A DNA stretch of 64,000 nt from an uncultured Lachnospiraceae bacterium (GCA_900550285.1 URRW01000010.1:1-64000); one strand, 5' to 3'; shown: positions 20,002 through 29,238, counted from the stretch's first letter. The notes: generated by a model from the sequence alone, not told the origin. Program-made: numbers and translations.

Positions 20002-23000
20002 TTACTCTTCGTCGAAAGATTCCTCAAATCCGTCATCCAGACTGTCGCCGCCGAAATCATCCGCATCCTCTGCGCTGATAAGTTCTTCTTTTTCAGCGTC
20101 AAATTCCTGCTTCTGATAACCCAGCTTGCCCAGATTTTCTTCTTCATGGTAGTTGTAGCCCTTGGAATCTCCCTCCATCTCATAGCGGTAATCCGTATCG
20201 CTGTAATCGACAGTTTCCATGATCTCAACTTCTGTATTGTCATCGCGCAGCACTCTTACATCCAGACCCAGGGACTGCAGCTCCTTTAAGAGCACCTTAA
20301 AGGACTCCGGAATACCGGGTTCAGGGATGTTGTCGCCCTTGATGATGGCTTCGTATGTCTTCACACGGCCAACCACATCGTCGGACTTCACGGTTAGGAT
20401 CTCCTGCAGCGTGTATGCAGCGCCGTAAGCCTCCAGTGCCCAAACCTCCATCTCACCGAAACGCTGACCGCCGAACTGAGCTTTACCGCCCAGAGGCTGC
20501 TGTGTTACGAGAGAGTAAGGACCTGTGGAACGGGCATGGATCTTATCGTCAACCAGATGATGCAGCTTCAGGTAATGCATGTGTCCGATCGTAACCGGGC
20601 TGTCAAAATACTCGCCGGTACGTCCGTCTCTTAAGCGCACCTTACCTTCCTTGGAGATCGGGACGCCCTTCCACAGCTCTCTGTGAGCGCGGTTTTCATA
20701 CAGGTAGTCCAGAACGTCCGGATGAAGTTCCTCGCCGTGCTTTTCCTTAAACTCATCCCATTCAAGGTTGACATAATCATTTGCAAGCTCCAGCGTATCC
20801 TGAATATCATTCTCGTTTGCGCCGTTAAAGATCGGAGTCGCAACGTTGAAGCCCAGAGCCTTTGCAGCAAGGGAAAGATGGATCTCCAGGACCTGACCGA
20901 TATTCATACGGGAAGGCACGCCCAGAGGGTTCAGCACGATGTCCAGCGGACGTCCGTTGGGCAGGTAAGGCATATCCTCAACCGGCAGCACGCGGGAAAC
21001 GACACCCTTGTTACCGTGACGGCCTGCCATCTTATCGCCGACGGAAATCTTTCTCTTCTGCGCAATATAAATGCGGACAGCCTGATTTACACCGGGAGAC
21101 AGCTCGTCGCCGTTCTCTCTCGTAAATACCTTGGCATCCACGATAATACCATATTCGCCGTGAGGCACTTTCAGGGAAGTATCTCTTACCTCACGCGCCT
21201 TCTCACCGAAGATCGCGCGCAGCAGACGCTCTTCCGCAGTCAGCTCCGTCTCTCCCTTGGGAGTTACCTTGCCGACCAGAATATCTCCGGCACGGACCTC
21301 TGCGCCGACGCGGATGATACCTCTGTCATCCAGATCCTTAAGCGCTTCGTCGCCGACACCGGGCACGTCTCTTGTGATCTCTTCCGGCCCGAGCTTGGTA
21401 TCACGGGCTTCTGCCTCATATTCTTCAATGTGGATGGATGTATACACATCATCCATAACAAGGCGCTCACTCAAAAGAACCGCGTCCTCGTAGTTGTAGC
21501 CTTCCCATGTCATAAAGCCGATCAGCGGGTTCTTGCCCAGAGCCAGTTCGCCTTCGGATGTGGAAGGTCCGTCCGCGATCACCTGTCCCGCCTCTACATG
21601 GTTGCCCTTAAATACGATCGGGCGCTGGTTGTAGCAGTTGGACTGGTTGCTTCGTGAAAACTTGGTCAGGCGATATTCCATCTTCTCGCCATCATCGCAG
21701 GTCATGCGGATCAGGTTGGAGGAAACATGGTCGATCGTGCCGGCTTTTTTTGCCACAACGCATACGCCGGAGTCAACCGCCGCCTTTACCTCGATGCCCG
21801 TACCTACAACGGGCGCGTCGGTCGTCAGAAGCGGCACAGCCTGACGCTGCATGTTGGAACCCATCAGCGCGCGGTTTGCGTCGTCGTTCTGCAGGAACGG
21901 GATCAGCGCCGTCGCCACAGAGAATACCATCTGAGGGGATACGTCCATGTACTCGAACACCGTCTTGGGATATTCGGATGTCTCATCCAGATAACGTCCG
22001 GAAACGTTGGGATGGATAAAGTAGCCGTTCTCATCCAGCTCGGAGTTCGCCTGCGCCACATGGTAGTTGTCCTCTTCGTCCGCAGTCATGTACACAACCT
22101 CGTTGGTCACGCGCGGATTTGCCGGATCTGTCTTGTCGATCTTACGGTAAGGCGCTTCAATAAAGCCGTACTCGTTGATCTTTGCATAGCTTGCCAGAGA
22201 GTTGATCAGACCGATGTTGGGACCCTCGGGCGTCTCGATCGGGCACATTCTTCCGTAATGGGAATAATGTACGTCGCGGACCTCGAATCCGGCACGGTCA
22301 CGGGACAGACCGCCGGGACCCAGTGCGGACAGACGGCGCTTATGCGTCAGCTCGCCCAGCGGGTTGTTCTGATCCATGAACTGGGACAGCTGGGAGGAAC
22401 CGAAGAATTCCTTTACAGCAGCCTGCACCGGCTTGATGTTGATCAGAGACTGCGGGGAAATATCCTCCGCGTCGTGAGTCGTCATACGCTCGCGGACTAC
22501 TCTTTCCAGTCTGGAAAGACCGATGCGGTACTGGTTCTGCAAAAGCTCGCCGACCGCACGGATACGACGGTTGCCCAGATGGTCGATGTCGTCCTCGTTG
22601 CCTACGCCGTATTCCAAATGGATGTTATAGTTGATGGAAGCGATGATGTCTTCCTTTGTAATATGCTTCGGAACAAGCTCATGTACATTCCGGCTGATGG
22701 CTTCTGCAAGCTCTTCCGGATTATCGGAGTACTGCTCCAGAATCGGAGCCAGCGCAGGATAGTAAACCATCTCCGTGATGCCCAGTTCCTTCGGATCGCA
22801 GTCCACATAATGGGTCAGGTCTACCATCATGTTGGACAGAACCTTGACCTTTTTCTCCTCTGTCTGTACATATACATAAGGAACAGCGCTGTTCTGGATC
22901 AGGTCAGCCAGCTCCAGCGTTACGTTCGTACCGGCAGCTGCCAAAACCTCGCCCGTAGACGTATCGATTACGTCCTCCGCCAGCTCGTGACCGCGGATAC

Positions 23001-23862
23001 GGCTGCGCAGCGCCAGCTTCTTATTGAATTTGTAACGTCCTACTTTTGCAAGGTCGTATCTTCTGGGATCGAAGAACATTGCGTTGATCAGGCTCTCTGC
23101 GCTCTCAACGCTTAACGGCTCGCCCGGACGGATTTTTTTGTATAACTCTAACAGACCCTCCTGATAGCTCTCAGAAGTGTCCTTTGAAAAGCTCGCTTCG
23201 ATCTTGGGCTCGTCGCCGAATACCTCGCGGATCTCCTCGTTGGTTCCAAGTCCCAGCGCACGAAGCAGGACAGTGATCGGCACCTTTCTGGTACGGTCCA
23301 CGCGCACATAAAATACGTCGTTGGAATCCGTCTCATACTCCAGCCATGCACCTCTGTTCGGAATTACCGTACAGGAGTACAGCCGCTTACCGATCTTATC
23401 GTGACCGATGCCGTAATAGATGCCGGGGGAACGCACCAACTGGCTGACAATAACACGTTCCGCGCCGTTGATCACGAAAGTGCCTGTCTCAGTCATCAAC
23501 GGCAGATCGCCCATGAAGATCTCATGCTCGCTGATCTCTTCCTTTTCCTTATTATAAAGGCGTACCTTGACTTTCAGAGGAGCCGCATATGTCGCATCTC
23601 TCTCCTTGCACTTCTCAATAGAATACTTAACGTCATCCTCGCACAGCTCGAAGTCCACAAATTCCAGACTCAAGTGTCCGCTGTAATCGGAAATCGGAGA
23701 AATATCGTCGAACACCTCTTTGAGTCCTTCTTCCAGGAACCACTTATAGGAATTCTTCTGAATCTCTATAAGATTGGGCATTTCCAATACTTCTTTCCGA
23801 CGTGCATAACTCATACGCATGTTCTTGCCTGTGGCAGTCGGACGTATTCTGTTTTTTTCCAT
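20002..23862 (-). CDS. rpoB: DNA-directed RNA polymerase beta subunit
   Basis: The beta subunit (1286 residues) forms half of the polymerase active-site cleft. The rifampicin region reads SSQLSQFMDQNNPLGELTHK then RRLSALGPGGLSRDRAGFEV, with the Asp, His and Ser residues of sensitive enzymes, so a rifampicin-sensitive form is predicted. The ATG at 23862 is preferred to a GTG two codons upstream because the GGGGTG site is correctly spaced only for the ATG. The C terminus has an acidic tail (about 60 residues after the conserved beta core). It has its own promoter and is followed by rpoC. Confidence 0.99.
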   Translation of the reverse strand: MEKNRIRPTATGKNMRMSYARRKEVLEMPNLIEIQKNSYKWFLEEGLKEVFDDISPISDYSGHLSLEFVDFELCEDDVKYSIEKCKERDATYAAPLKVKVRLYNKEKEEISEHEIFMGDLPLMTETGTFVINGAERVIVSQLVRSPGIYYGIGHDKIGKRLYSCTVIPNRGAWLEYETDSNDVFYVRVDRTRKVPITVLLRALGLGTNEEIREVFGDEPKIEASFSKDTSESYQEGLLELYKKIRPGEPLSVESAESLINAMFFDPRRYDLAKVGRYKFNKKLALRSRIRGHELAEDVIDTSTGEVLAAAGTNVTLELADLIQNSAVPYVYVQTEEKKVKVLSNMMVDLTHYVDCDPKELGITEMVYYPALAPILEQYSDNPEELAEAISRNVHELVPKHITKEDIIASINYNIHLEYGVGNEDDIDHLGNRRIRAVGELLQNQYRIGLSRLERVVRERMTTHDAEDISPQSLINIKPVQAAVKEFFGSSQLSQFMDQNNPLGELTHKRRLSALGPGGLSRDRAGFEVRDVHYSHYGRMCPIETPEGPNIGLINSLASYAKINEYGFIEAPYRKIDKTDPANPRVTNEVVYMTADEEDNYHVAQANSELDENGYFIHPNVSGRYLDETSEYPKTVFEYMDVSPQMVFSVATALIPFLQNDDANRALMGSNMQRQAVPLLTTDAPVVGTGIEVKAAVDSGVCVVAKKAGTIDHVSSNLIRMTCDDGEKMEYRLTKFSRSNQSNCYNQRPIVFKGNHVEAGQVIADGPSTSEGELALGKNPLIGFMTWEGYNYEDAVLLSERLVMDDVYTSIHIEEYEAEARDTKLGPEEITRDVPGVGDEALKDLDDRGIIRVGAEVRAGDILVGKVTPKGETELTAEERLLRAIFGEKAREVRDTSLKVPHGEYGIIVDAKVFTRENGDELSPGVNQAVRIYIAQKRKISVGDKMAGRHGNKGVVSRVLPVEDMPYLPNGRPLDIVLNPLGVPSRMNIGQVLEIHLSLAAKALGFNVATPIFNGANENDIQDTLELANDYVNLEWDEFKEKHGEELHPDVLDYLYENRAHRELWKGVPISKEGKVRLRDGRTGEYFDSPVTIGHMHYLKLHHLVDDKIHARSTGPYSLVTQQPLGGKAQFGGQRFGEMEVWALEAYGAAYTLQEILTVKSDDVVGRVKTYEAIIKGDNIPEPGIPESFKVLLKELQSLGLDVRVLRDDNTEVEIMETVDYSDTDYRYEMEGDSKGYNYHEEENLGKLGYQKQEFDAEKEELISAEDADDFGGDSLDDGFEESFDEE

Positions 23863-23960
23863 TGACACTTCACCCCGTTCTTATAATTGATTTCTTTGAC
23901 TATTACTATTCGGTATTACACTTATAAAATGGCATACTCTAACACAATAGTGCACACTAC

Positions 23961-23989
23961 AATCTAACACAACCCATGCGCAAAGTCAA
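23961..23989 (-). promoter_or_regulatory. promoter of rpoBC
   Basis: Minus-strand TTGACT (23984-23989), 17 bases, TAGATT (23961-23966), about 100 bases upstream of rpoB. It lies between rpoB and the long inverted repeat, so rpoBC looks transcriptionally independent of rplJL. Confidence 0.7.
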
Positions 23990-24009
23990 CAGGTATTTTG
24001 ATATTTTTT

Positions 24010-24316
24010 CAAAAAGGATGTCGGCATCCATCCTTTCGCCAGCGCCTGCCCGCGCCCGGACGAGGTCTGCCTCAGACTCCGTTCTCGCTTATGGAGAATT
24101 TGTGACAAACGGTACAGGATATGTCCGATGCGCATGATGTCCGGTCAAACTCGCACGGCTTACGCCATGCTCAGACAAGTCCCGGACATCACGCCGGACA
24201 ATTCTGTACCGTCTGCAAATTCTCCTTCGCTCGCAAGTCGTCTGAGGCAGACCTCGTCCGGACGCGGGCAGGCGCTGGCGAAGGGACGGATGCCGGCACA
24301 ACCTTTGCAAAAAGGA
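24010..24316. repeat. ~300-bp long imperfect inverted repeat (possible MITE-like element)
   Basis: Two arms of about 135 bases face each other around a loop at 24145-24181. The best block, 24035-24077 against 24240-24282, pairs at 42 of 43 positions; further paired blocks are 24093-24102/24216-24225, 24109-24117/24204-24212, 24123-24128/24195-24200 and 24136-24144/24182-24190. The 9-base string CAAAAAGGA occurs at both ends (24010-24018 and 24308-24316), possibly a target-site duplication. It is G+C-rich and no convincing protein is encoded. It fills the gap between the rplL terminator and the rpoB promoter. Confidence 0.85.
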
Positions 24317-24343
24317 AAGGCGTCCGCATCTGCGAACGCCTTT
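24309..24343 (-). terminator. intrinsic terminator after rplL
   Basis: On the minus strand AAAGGCGTTCGC pairs with GCGGACGCCTTT (12 bp with one wobble, 24332-24343 and 24316-24327) around a 4-base loop, followed by CCTTTTTG. Confidence 0.85.
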
Positions 24344-24365
24344 GTTGGTAAGATATTGGCTGAAA

Positions 24366-24740
24366 TTATTTCAGTGTAACCTTTGCGCCTTCAGCATCCA
24401 GCTTCTTCTGGATGTCTTCAGCTTCTTCCTTGGAAACGCCTTCCTTCAGAACCTTCGGAGCGCCGTCTACAACTTCCTTCGCTTCCTTCAGGCCCAGACC
24501 GGTTACTTCACGAACTACTTTGATAACCTTAACTTTGTTAGGGCCAACCTCTGTCAGCTCTACGTCGAACTCGGTCTTCTCCTCTGCTGCTGCAGCCTCG
24601 CCGCCAGCTGCTGCTACAACAACGCCAGCTGCTGCGGATACGCCGAACTCCTCTTCGCAAGCCTTTACCAGATCATTTAACTCTAATACGGTCATCTCTT
24701 TGATTGCATCGATAAATTCCTGAGCGGTTAATTTTGCCAT
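24366..24740 (-). CDS. rplL: 50S ribosomal protein L7/L12
   Basis: L7/L12 (124 residues) forms the ribosomal stalk that recruits translation GTPases. The N-terminal dimerisation region (MAKLTAQEFIDAIKEMTVLE), the Ala/Gly-rich hinge, and the C-terminal factor-binding domain (KVIKVVREVTGLGLKEAKEV) are all present. It follows rplJ by 81 bases and is ended by a good terminator, so it is uncoupled from rpoBC. Confidence 0.98.
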   Translation of the reverse strand: MAKLTAQEFIDAIKEMTVLELNDLVKACEEEFGVSAAAGVVVAAAGGEAAAAEEKTEFDVELTEVGPNKVKVIKVVREVTGLGLKEAKEVVDGAPKVLKEGVSKEEAEDIQKKLDAEGAKVTLK

Positions 24741-24821
24741 TTTTATTTACCTCCGTTTTTTTATGATTCGTGTCTGCGCTGTCTTATGCAGCGCCCTCTT
24801 CTCTCTGATTGGTGAGAAAAA

Positions 24822-25355
24822 TTATTCTGCAGCAGGTGCTTCTTCTGCAGGAGCTGCTTCGCAGTTTGCCGCGCCGCCTTTCTCTGCGATCTGATTCAGA
24901 ACGCGAGCCATGTTTGCGATCGGGGACTGCATGCTGCCCAGCAATCTGGAAATAAGAGCTTCTCTTCCGGGAATCTTCGCGATTTCCATGATGCCGGCTG
25001 CATCGTATGCATTGCCTTCTACAACGCCGCCCTTGATCTCCAGCTTATCTGCTGTCTTTGCAAAGTTAGCCAGTTCTCTTGCGGGAGCTGTTGCGTCTGT
25101 GGTAGAGATTGCGATTGCGCTGGGGCCTTCCAGATACGGAGCCAGTGCCTCGAAATCTGTACCCTTGAACGCAAAGTTCATCATTGTGTTTTTGTACACC
25201 TTGTAAGTGATGCCAGCGCTGCGGAGCTGTTTACGAAGAGCGGTATCCTGCTCAACGGTCAGACCGCGGTAATCTACCAGTACGACAGACTGCGCGTCCT
25301 TGACTGCTTCGGAGATCTCTGCAACTACAGGTGCTTTCAGTTCAACTTTTGCCAT
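24822..25355 (-). CDS. rplJ: 50S ribosomal protein L10
   Basis: L10 (177 residues) anchors the L7/L12 stalk to the 50S subunit. It starts MAKVELKAPVVAEISEAVKD and contains the family core VVLVDYRGLTVEQDTALRKQ; the C-terminal helix for L12 binding is Ala/Glu-rich. An AGGAGG-type site precedes the ATG at 25355. It is preceded by a structured leader with an attenuator hairpin, as is typical for L10 autoregulation in Firmicutes. Confidence 0.98.
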   Translation of the reverse strand: MAKVELKAPVVAEISEAVKDAQSVVLVDYRGLTVEQDTALRKQLRSAGITYKVYKNTMMNFAFKGTDFEALAPYLEGPSAIAISTTDATAPARELANFAKTADKLEIKGGVVEGNAYDAAGIMEIAKIPGREALISRLLGSMQSPIANMARVLNQIAEKGGAANCEAAPAEEAPAAE

Positions 25356-25551
25356 TTTCTTACCTCCTTTTAGATTCTTTTGCCGAATAAAAGAGGATTT
25401 ATGTGCACCGTATCCGGATACATAAAAAACCTCCCTGCAAGAAGACAGAGAGGTGATAAATTCAAATCCTTTTCACTCCTCGGCAGGCGCTTCTTCTTAC
25501 ACCGGTCATCCGGTACCTGCTGTCTTCGGCATGGTCTTTAAGACCTTAGAT
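25356..25551 (-). ncRNA. L10 leader (ribosomal protein autoregulatory leader)
   Basis: The roughly 190-base transcript leader before rplJ contains hairpin-forming segments including GACAGCAGGTACCGG, as in L10-binding leaders, and ends in an attenuator. A segment with AAGAAGA upstream could pair with TCTTCTT in the terminator loop and act as an antiterminator (inference). Rfam L10_leader is the expected match. Confidence 0.7.
25424..25454 (-). terminator. attenuator hairpin in the rplJ leader
   Basis: On the minus strand CCTCTCTG pairs with CAGGGAGG (8 bp with one wobble) followed directly by TTTTTT. It lies about 70 bases before the rplJ start codon, so it must be bypassed for rplJL expression. 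Confidence 0.8.
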
Positions 25552-25581
25552 AACATAGCATACCGCGCGCACAGTTGTCAA
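25552..25581 (-). promoter_or_regulatory. promoter of rplJL
   Basis: Minus-strand consensus TTGACA (25576-25581), an 18-base spacer, TATGTT (25552-25557). Confidence 0.7.
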
Positions 25582-25647
25582 GCGGTTTTTTGACTTTTTT
25601 ATAAAATACCCCGTCAGCGCTTTCCCGCCGCCGCGCAGCTCCTTTTT

Positions 25648-26577
25648 TCACAGCCGAAAGCCCGCCTTGAACGCCTTCGACGCAAACGCCGCCTCAAAAT
25701 CGCACAGCTCATGCAGCTCGATCTGCGGAAGCTTTACCTTGCCTTCCTTCAAAAGCTTCAGCGCAGGCTCAAACGGGCCGCATCTGCTCCCGGTGATCGT
25801 GATCTCGTTGACCGCCACCTGGCTCATGTTGATGTTCAGGTTTCCGGCATAGGTGCTTTTTAAGATCACCGTCCCCTTTTTGCGGACAAGCTCCAGCGCC
25901 GTCGGAAGCCCTGTAGGCGAGCCCGTGCACTCCACCACATATTCGTAGCCTTCTTTTTCGCCCTGCCGCGTCACCTTCGCAAACGGGCGGAATGCTTCCA
26001 GCTTCTCTTCATGCCTTCCGATCACGGTCAGATCCACGCCCGTCAGCGCCAGCACCTGCGCCGTCATGAGTGCCAGCCTTCCGTCGCCCAGCACCGCTGC
26101 GTTTTTATCCGGTGAAACATGCACCTGCGTCAGGATTTCCAGCGCCGCCGCAAGCGGCTCCGTAAATACCGCCACCTCATCCGGCAGCGTTTCCGGCACT
26201 TCATGGAGCAGTGCGGTATCGATCGTCATATATTCCGCAAAGCATCCGTCCTTATCCGTCATTCCCAGCACCCGGCGCTGCGAGCAGTGCGTCGGCCTGC
26301 CCGTGCGGCAGTAAACGCACTTTCCGCACGCTGCGTTCAGCTCCCCGACCACGCGCTTCCCGATCCAGCCTGCATCGGGGGAGGAAATGACCTCGCCCAC
26401 AAACTCGTGTCCCATCACGCCGGTAAAATCAGGCTTATAGCCCCTGCGCACTTCCTTATCCGTATTGCACACCGCCGCCAGATGAATTTTTACAAGGCTC
26501 TCCTCCCGCCTGCATACGGGCATCGGAAGATCCTCCCGGTACAGCGCATCCTTTCCGTCAAAATAAATTCCTTTCAT
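25648..26577 (-). CDS. zinc-dependent medium-chain alcohol dehydrogenase-like oxidoreductase
   Basis: A 309-residue MDR-superfamily dehydrogenase, slightly shorter than the usual 340-350. The catalytic zinc region is seen at CNTDKEVRRG and GHEFVGEV; the structural zinc site has four cysteines in CGKCVYCRTGRPTHC. The nucleotide-binding fold follows (AAVLGDGRLALMTAQVLALTGVDL). The substrate is probably a polyol or sugar alcohol, but this cannot be decided. A GGAGG site precedes the ATG at 26577. It follows capA by 33 bases and is probably co-transcribed with it; together they separate rplA from rplJ. Confidence 0.85.
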   Translation of the reverse strand: MKGIYFDGKDALYREDLPMPVCRREESLVKIHLAAVCNTDKEVRRGYKPDFTGVMGHEFVGEVISSPDAGWIGKRVVGELNAACGKCVYCRTGRPTHCSQRRVLGMTDKDGCFAEYMTIDTALLHEVPETLPDEVAVFTEPLAAALEILTQVHVSPDKNAAVLGDGRLALMTAQVLALTGVDLTVIGRHEEKLEAFRPFAKVTRQGEKEGYEYVVECTGSPTGLPTALELVRKKGTVILKSTYAGNLNINMSQVAVNEITITGSRCGPFEPALKLLKEGKVKLPQIELHELCDFEAAFASKAFKAGFRL

Positions 26578-26610
26578 CCCGTCGCCTCCCGTCTTTTCTG
26601 ACCGCGCCTT

Positions 26611-27849
26611 TCAGCGCTTTGTTATAAATCCGTCCGCATCGATATTCACGTCCGGCGAGATCTGCCGCATATAGGAAAGCACCCGTTCCTTCTCAGCGCC
26701 GTGCAGCATCGATACATAGCAGTCCTCCTGCCGCCCCGGAATAAACTGCAGGCTTTTCAAGCCGTTTTCATCCAGCGTTACCTTTACCAGACAGGTATCC
26801 TGCGCCTTTGAATTAAAAAAATAATTGCCCAGACTGTAAAATACCGGCGTGTCCCCACTGTAGGAAACCGGCTGCAGCACATGGGGATGGTCCCCGATGA
26901 TCAGATCCGCTCCCGCCTCTGCGATCTTAGGCGCCTGCTCCTTCTGCGCCCAGTCGATCTCATCTGTGGATTCGGTCCCCCAGTGGATATAAACGATCAC
27001 ATAATCGCTTACCGCCTTCGCATTCCGCACCGTCTCCAAAAGCCGCTCCACGTCCCAGCAGCGGAAAACGCCCGGCGAATCCAACGTCGCCTCCTTCGTA
27101 TCCGGATTGTCCGTGCGCTCGATCTGGGTCGCGGAAATAAAAGCGATCCTTTTATCGTTTGCAATAAAATATACCGGCTTTACCGCCTCTTCCAGATTCC
27201 TCCCCGCCCCCACAAAGGGCATCCCGATCCGGTTTAACGTGTCGATGCTGTCCGTCAGCGATACCTCTCCGTAATCATAGGCATGGTTATTTGCCAGAGA
27301 AACGACATCTGTTCCCATATCGGTCAGATAGGAGGCGTATTCCGGCTTTGCCCGGAACGTAAATTTTTTCCCCGGCGTCGGCGTGCCGCGGTCGGTATAG
27401 GGAAATTCATTGTTTACCATAAAAATATCCGCTCTGCGCATCGCTTCCAGCATTTCCGGGGAAAAGGCGTCCTCGATCCTGCCGCCCCTCTGCTGCATTT
27501 TCGCCATTACGGCGTAATGATCGTCAAATAAAATATCTCCCGCAAACAGGATCGTCGTCTCATCCGGCGACGCCGTCTGCTTTGCATAAATCTTCTGATC
27601 CCGGCAAAGCGCCTCATCCGCCAGAAGAGCCGCATATTTCCCGCTCCCGGACGTATCCTCCGCCGCCGACACCTCGCCGATCAGCTCCAGCAGCTGACTT
27701 TCCAGCTGCACCGCCGCAAGCTGCGGATTCCCGAAGCCTCCCAGCGCCCATCCGCCCAGAAGCAGCGCGCTTCCCAGCGCCACCGTCAGGATCAGCGTCA
27801 GCCCGAATATGTGAAGGCTGCGCCGCCCCTTTTTCTTCTTTCCCGCCAT
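26611..27849 (-). CDS. CapA-family exported protein (PGA_cap phosphoesterase-like domain)
   Basis: A 412-residue protein anchored by an N-terminal membrane helix (about residues 14-36, after a KKKKGRR positive cluster). Residues about 95-360 form a CapA/PGA_cap calcineurin-like domain with LFAGDILFDDH, VNNEFPYTDRG, SLANNHAYDYG, HWGTE and GDHPHVLQP metal-site motifs. CapA of Bacillus takes part in poly-gamma-glutamate capsule export, but the other cap genes are absent here, so an envelope-related role is all that can be inferred. It has its own promoter and leads a two-gene unit. Confidence 0.85.
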   Translation of the reverse strand: MAGKKKKGRRSLHIFGLTLILTVALGSALLLGGWALGGFGNPQLAAVQLESQLLELIGEVSAAEDTSGSGKYAALLADEALCRDQKIYAKQTASPDETTILFAGDILFDDHYAVMAKMQQRGGRIEDAFSPEMLEAMRRADIFMVNNEFPYTDRGTPTPGKKFTFRAKPEYASYLTDMGTDVVSLANNHAYDYGEVSLTDSIDTLNRIGMPFVGAGRNLEEAVKPVYFIANDKRIAFISATQIERTDNPDTKEATLDSPGVFRCWDVERLLETVRNAKAVSDYVIVYIHWGTESTDEIDWAQKEQAPKIAEAGADLIIGDHPHVLQPVSYSGDTPVFYSLGNYFFNSKAQDTCLVKVTLDENGLKSLQFIPGRQEDCYVSMLHGAEKERVLSYMRQISPDVNIDADGFITKR

Positions 27850-27940
27850 CCAAACTCCCTTTCACATCCTGCCGCTGCATCAGCCGCCAAAGCGCCGCTG
27901 CGCCCGAAACAGGATCTGCAATATCATTCTGTCTGCTTCC

Positions 27941-27969
27941 ATTGTGAAGCTTTACGGCTTTTTTGTCAA
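27941..27969 (-). promoter_or_regulatory. promoter of capA
   Basis: Minus-strand perfect TTGACA (27964-27969), 17 bases, CACAAT (27941-27946). It lies directly after the rplA terminator. Confidence 0.6.
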
Positions 27970-27974
27970 CCACG

Positions 27975-28007
27975 CAAAAACTCCCCACACCAGATAGTGC
28001 AGGGAGT
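27975..28007 (-). terminator. intrinsic terminator after rplA
   Basis: On the minus strand ACTCCCTGCAC pairs with GTGTGGGGAGT over 11 bp with two wobbles, followed by TTTTT. Confidence 0.88.
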
Positions 28008-28055
28008 CCTGATGCCGCAGCCTAAAAAAAGCTGCCGCCTTTATCCATTTTGGGA

Positions 28056-28748
28056 TTAGCAGTATTTTGCAGTAGAAACCTTCACGCCAGGGCCCATTGT
28101 GCTTGCCAGGGTGATGCTCTTTAAATACTGACCTTTCAGTGCGCTGGGCTTAGCCTTCATGATCGCATCCATCAGCGCTTTGTAGTTCTCAGCCAGAGCT
28201 TCTTCAGAGAAGGAAGCCTTACCAACCGGAACGTGGATGATGTTGGACTTATCCAGTCTGTACTCGATCTTACCAGCCTTGATGTCGTTGATCGCCTTTG
28301 TTACATCCATGGTAACCGTGCCTGCCTTCGGGTTGGGCATCAGACCCTTAGGTCCCAGAACCTTACCCAGACGGCCTACAACGCCCATCATGTCAGGAGT
28401 TGCAACAACAACGTCGAAGTCCAGCCAGCCTTCGTTCTGGATCTTGGGGATCAGCTCTTCGCCGCCGACGAAATCAGCGCCTGCTGCCTGAGCCTCGTCC
28501 AGCTTCGCGCCCTTTGCGAATACCAGAACCTTTACAGTCTTACCAGTTCCGTTGGGCAGTACAACTGCGCCGCGGATCTGCTGCTCTGCATGACGGCCGT
28601 CGCAGCCTGTTCTGATGTGAACTTCAACAGTCTCGTCAAATTTTGCTGTAGCTGTCTTCTTTACAAGGCTGATCGCCTCTGCAGGATCGTACTGTGTTGC
28701 GCGATCCACCAGTTTAGCGGCTTCGCCGTATTTCTTTCCATGTTTCAT
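28056..28748 (-). CDS. rplA: 50S ribosomal protein L1
   Basis: L1 (230 residues) binds the L1 stalk of 23S rRNA and assists E-site tRNA release. It begins MKHGKKYGEAAKLVDRATQY and contains the signature GVVGRLGKVLGPKGLMPNPK. The ATG at 28748 is chosen because GGAGG is 8 bases upstream; a nearer ATG overlaps the binding site. It follows rplK by 64 bases and is ended by a terminator, which splits it from rplJL. Confidence 0.98.
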   Translation of the reverse strand: MKHGKKYGEAAKLVDRATQYDPAEAISLVKKTATAKFDETVEVHIRTGCDGRHAEQQIRGAVVLPNGTGKTVKVLVFAKGAKLDEAQAAGADFVGGEELIPKIQNEGWLDFDVVVATPDMMGVVGRLGKVLGPKGLMPNPKAGTVTMDVTKAINDIKAGKIEYRLDKSNIIHVPVGKASFSEEALAENYKALMDAIMKAKPSALKGQYLKSITLASTMGPGVKVSTAKYC

Positions 28749-28812
28749 GTTCATTACCTCCATTGGTTGTTAACGTAACGCCTCAGACGGCATTACTCCC
28801 AGTTCTATTTAC

Positions 28813-29238
28813 TCAGTCCTCTACAACGATACCCATGCTTCTTGCTGTGCCGGCGATCATGCTCATAGCAGCTTCTACGCTTGCAGCGTTCAGATCAGGC
28901 ATTTTCAGTTCAGCGATCTCACGAACCTTGTCCTTGGAGATCGTAGCAACCTTGGTCTTATTCGGCACTGCGGAAGCGGTCTTTAAGTTGCATGCCTTCT
29001 TCAGCAATACAGCAGCGGGCGGAGTCTTGGTAATGAAGCTGAAACTTCTGTCCGCGTAAACGGTAATTACAACAGGGATGATCACATCGCCCTTGTCGGC
29101 TGTTCTTGCATTGAACTGCTTTGTAAATTCAACAATGTTGACACCGTGCTGACCCAGTGCAGGACCTACCGGGGGAGCCGGTGTTGCCTTGCCAGCGGGG
29201 ATCTGTAACTTAATGTAACCGGTAACTTTCTTTGCCAT
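28813..29238 (-). CDS. rplK: 50S ribosomal protein L11
   Basis: L11 (141 residues, standard length) binds the GTPase-associated centre and is needed for RelA-type stringent sensing. It starts MAKKVTGYIKLQIPAGKATP and contains the conserved GPALGQHGVNIVEFTKQFN. AGGAGGTG lies 6 bases before the ATG at 29238. The 128-base gap to nusG shows no convincing separate promoter, so it is probably transcribed with rpmG-secE-nusG. Confidence 0.98.
   Translation of the reverse strand: MAKKVTGYIKLQIPAGKATPAPPVGPALGQHGVNIVEFTKQFNARTADKGDVIIPVVITVYADRSFSFITKTPPAAVLLKKACNLKTASAVPNKTKVATISKDKVREIAELKMPDLNAASVEAAMSMIAGTARSMGIVVED

Noticed and set aside
24089..24379. Short open frames inside the rplL-rpoB inverted repeat
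   Set aside because: They are by-products of the palindrome; no ribosome binding sites, no recognisable protein and opposite-strand mirror frames.
25582..25647. Terminator after the zinc dehydrogenase gene
   Set aside because: Only a 4-bp GCGC stem is visible before the T-rich stretch; too weak to annotate.
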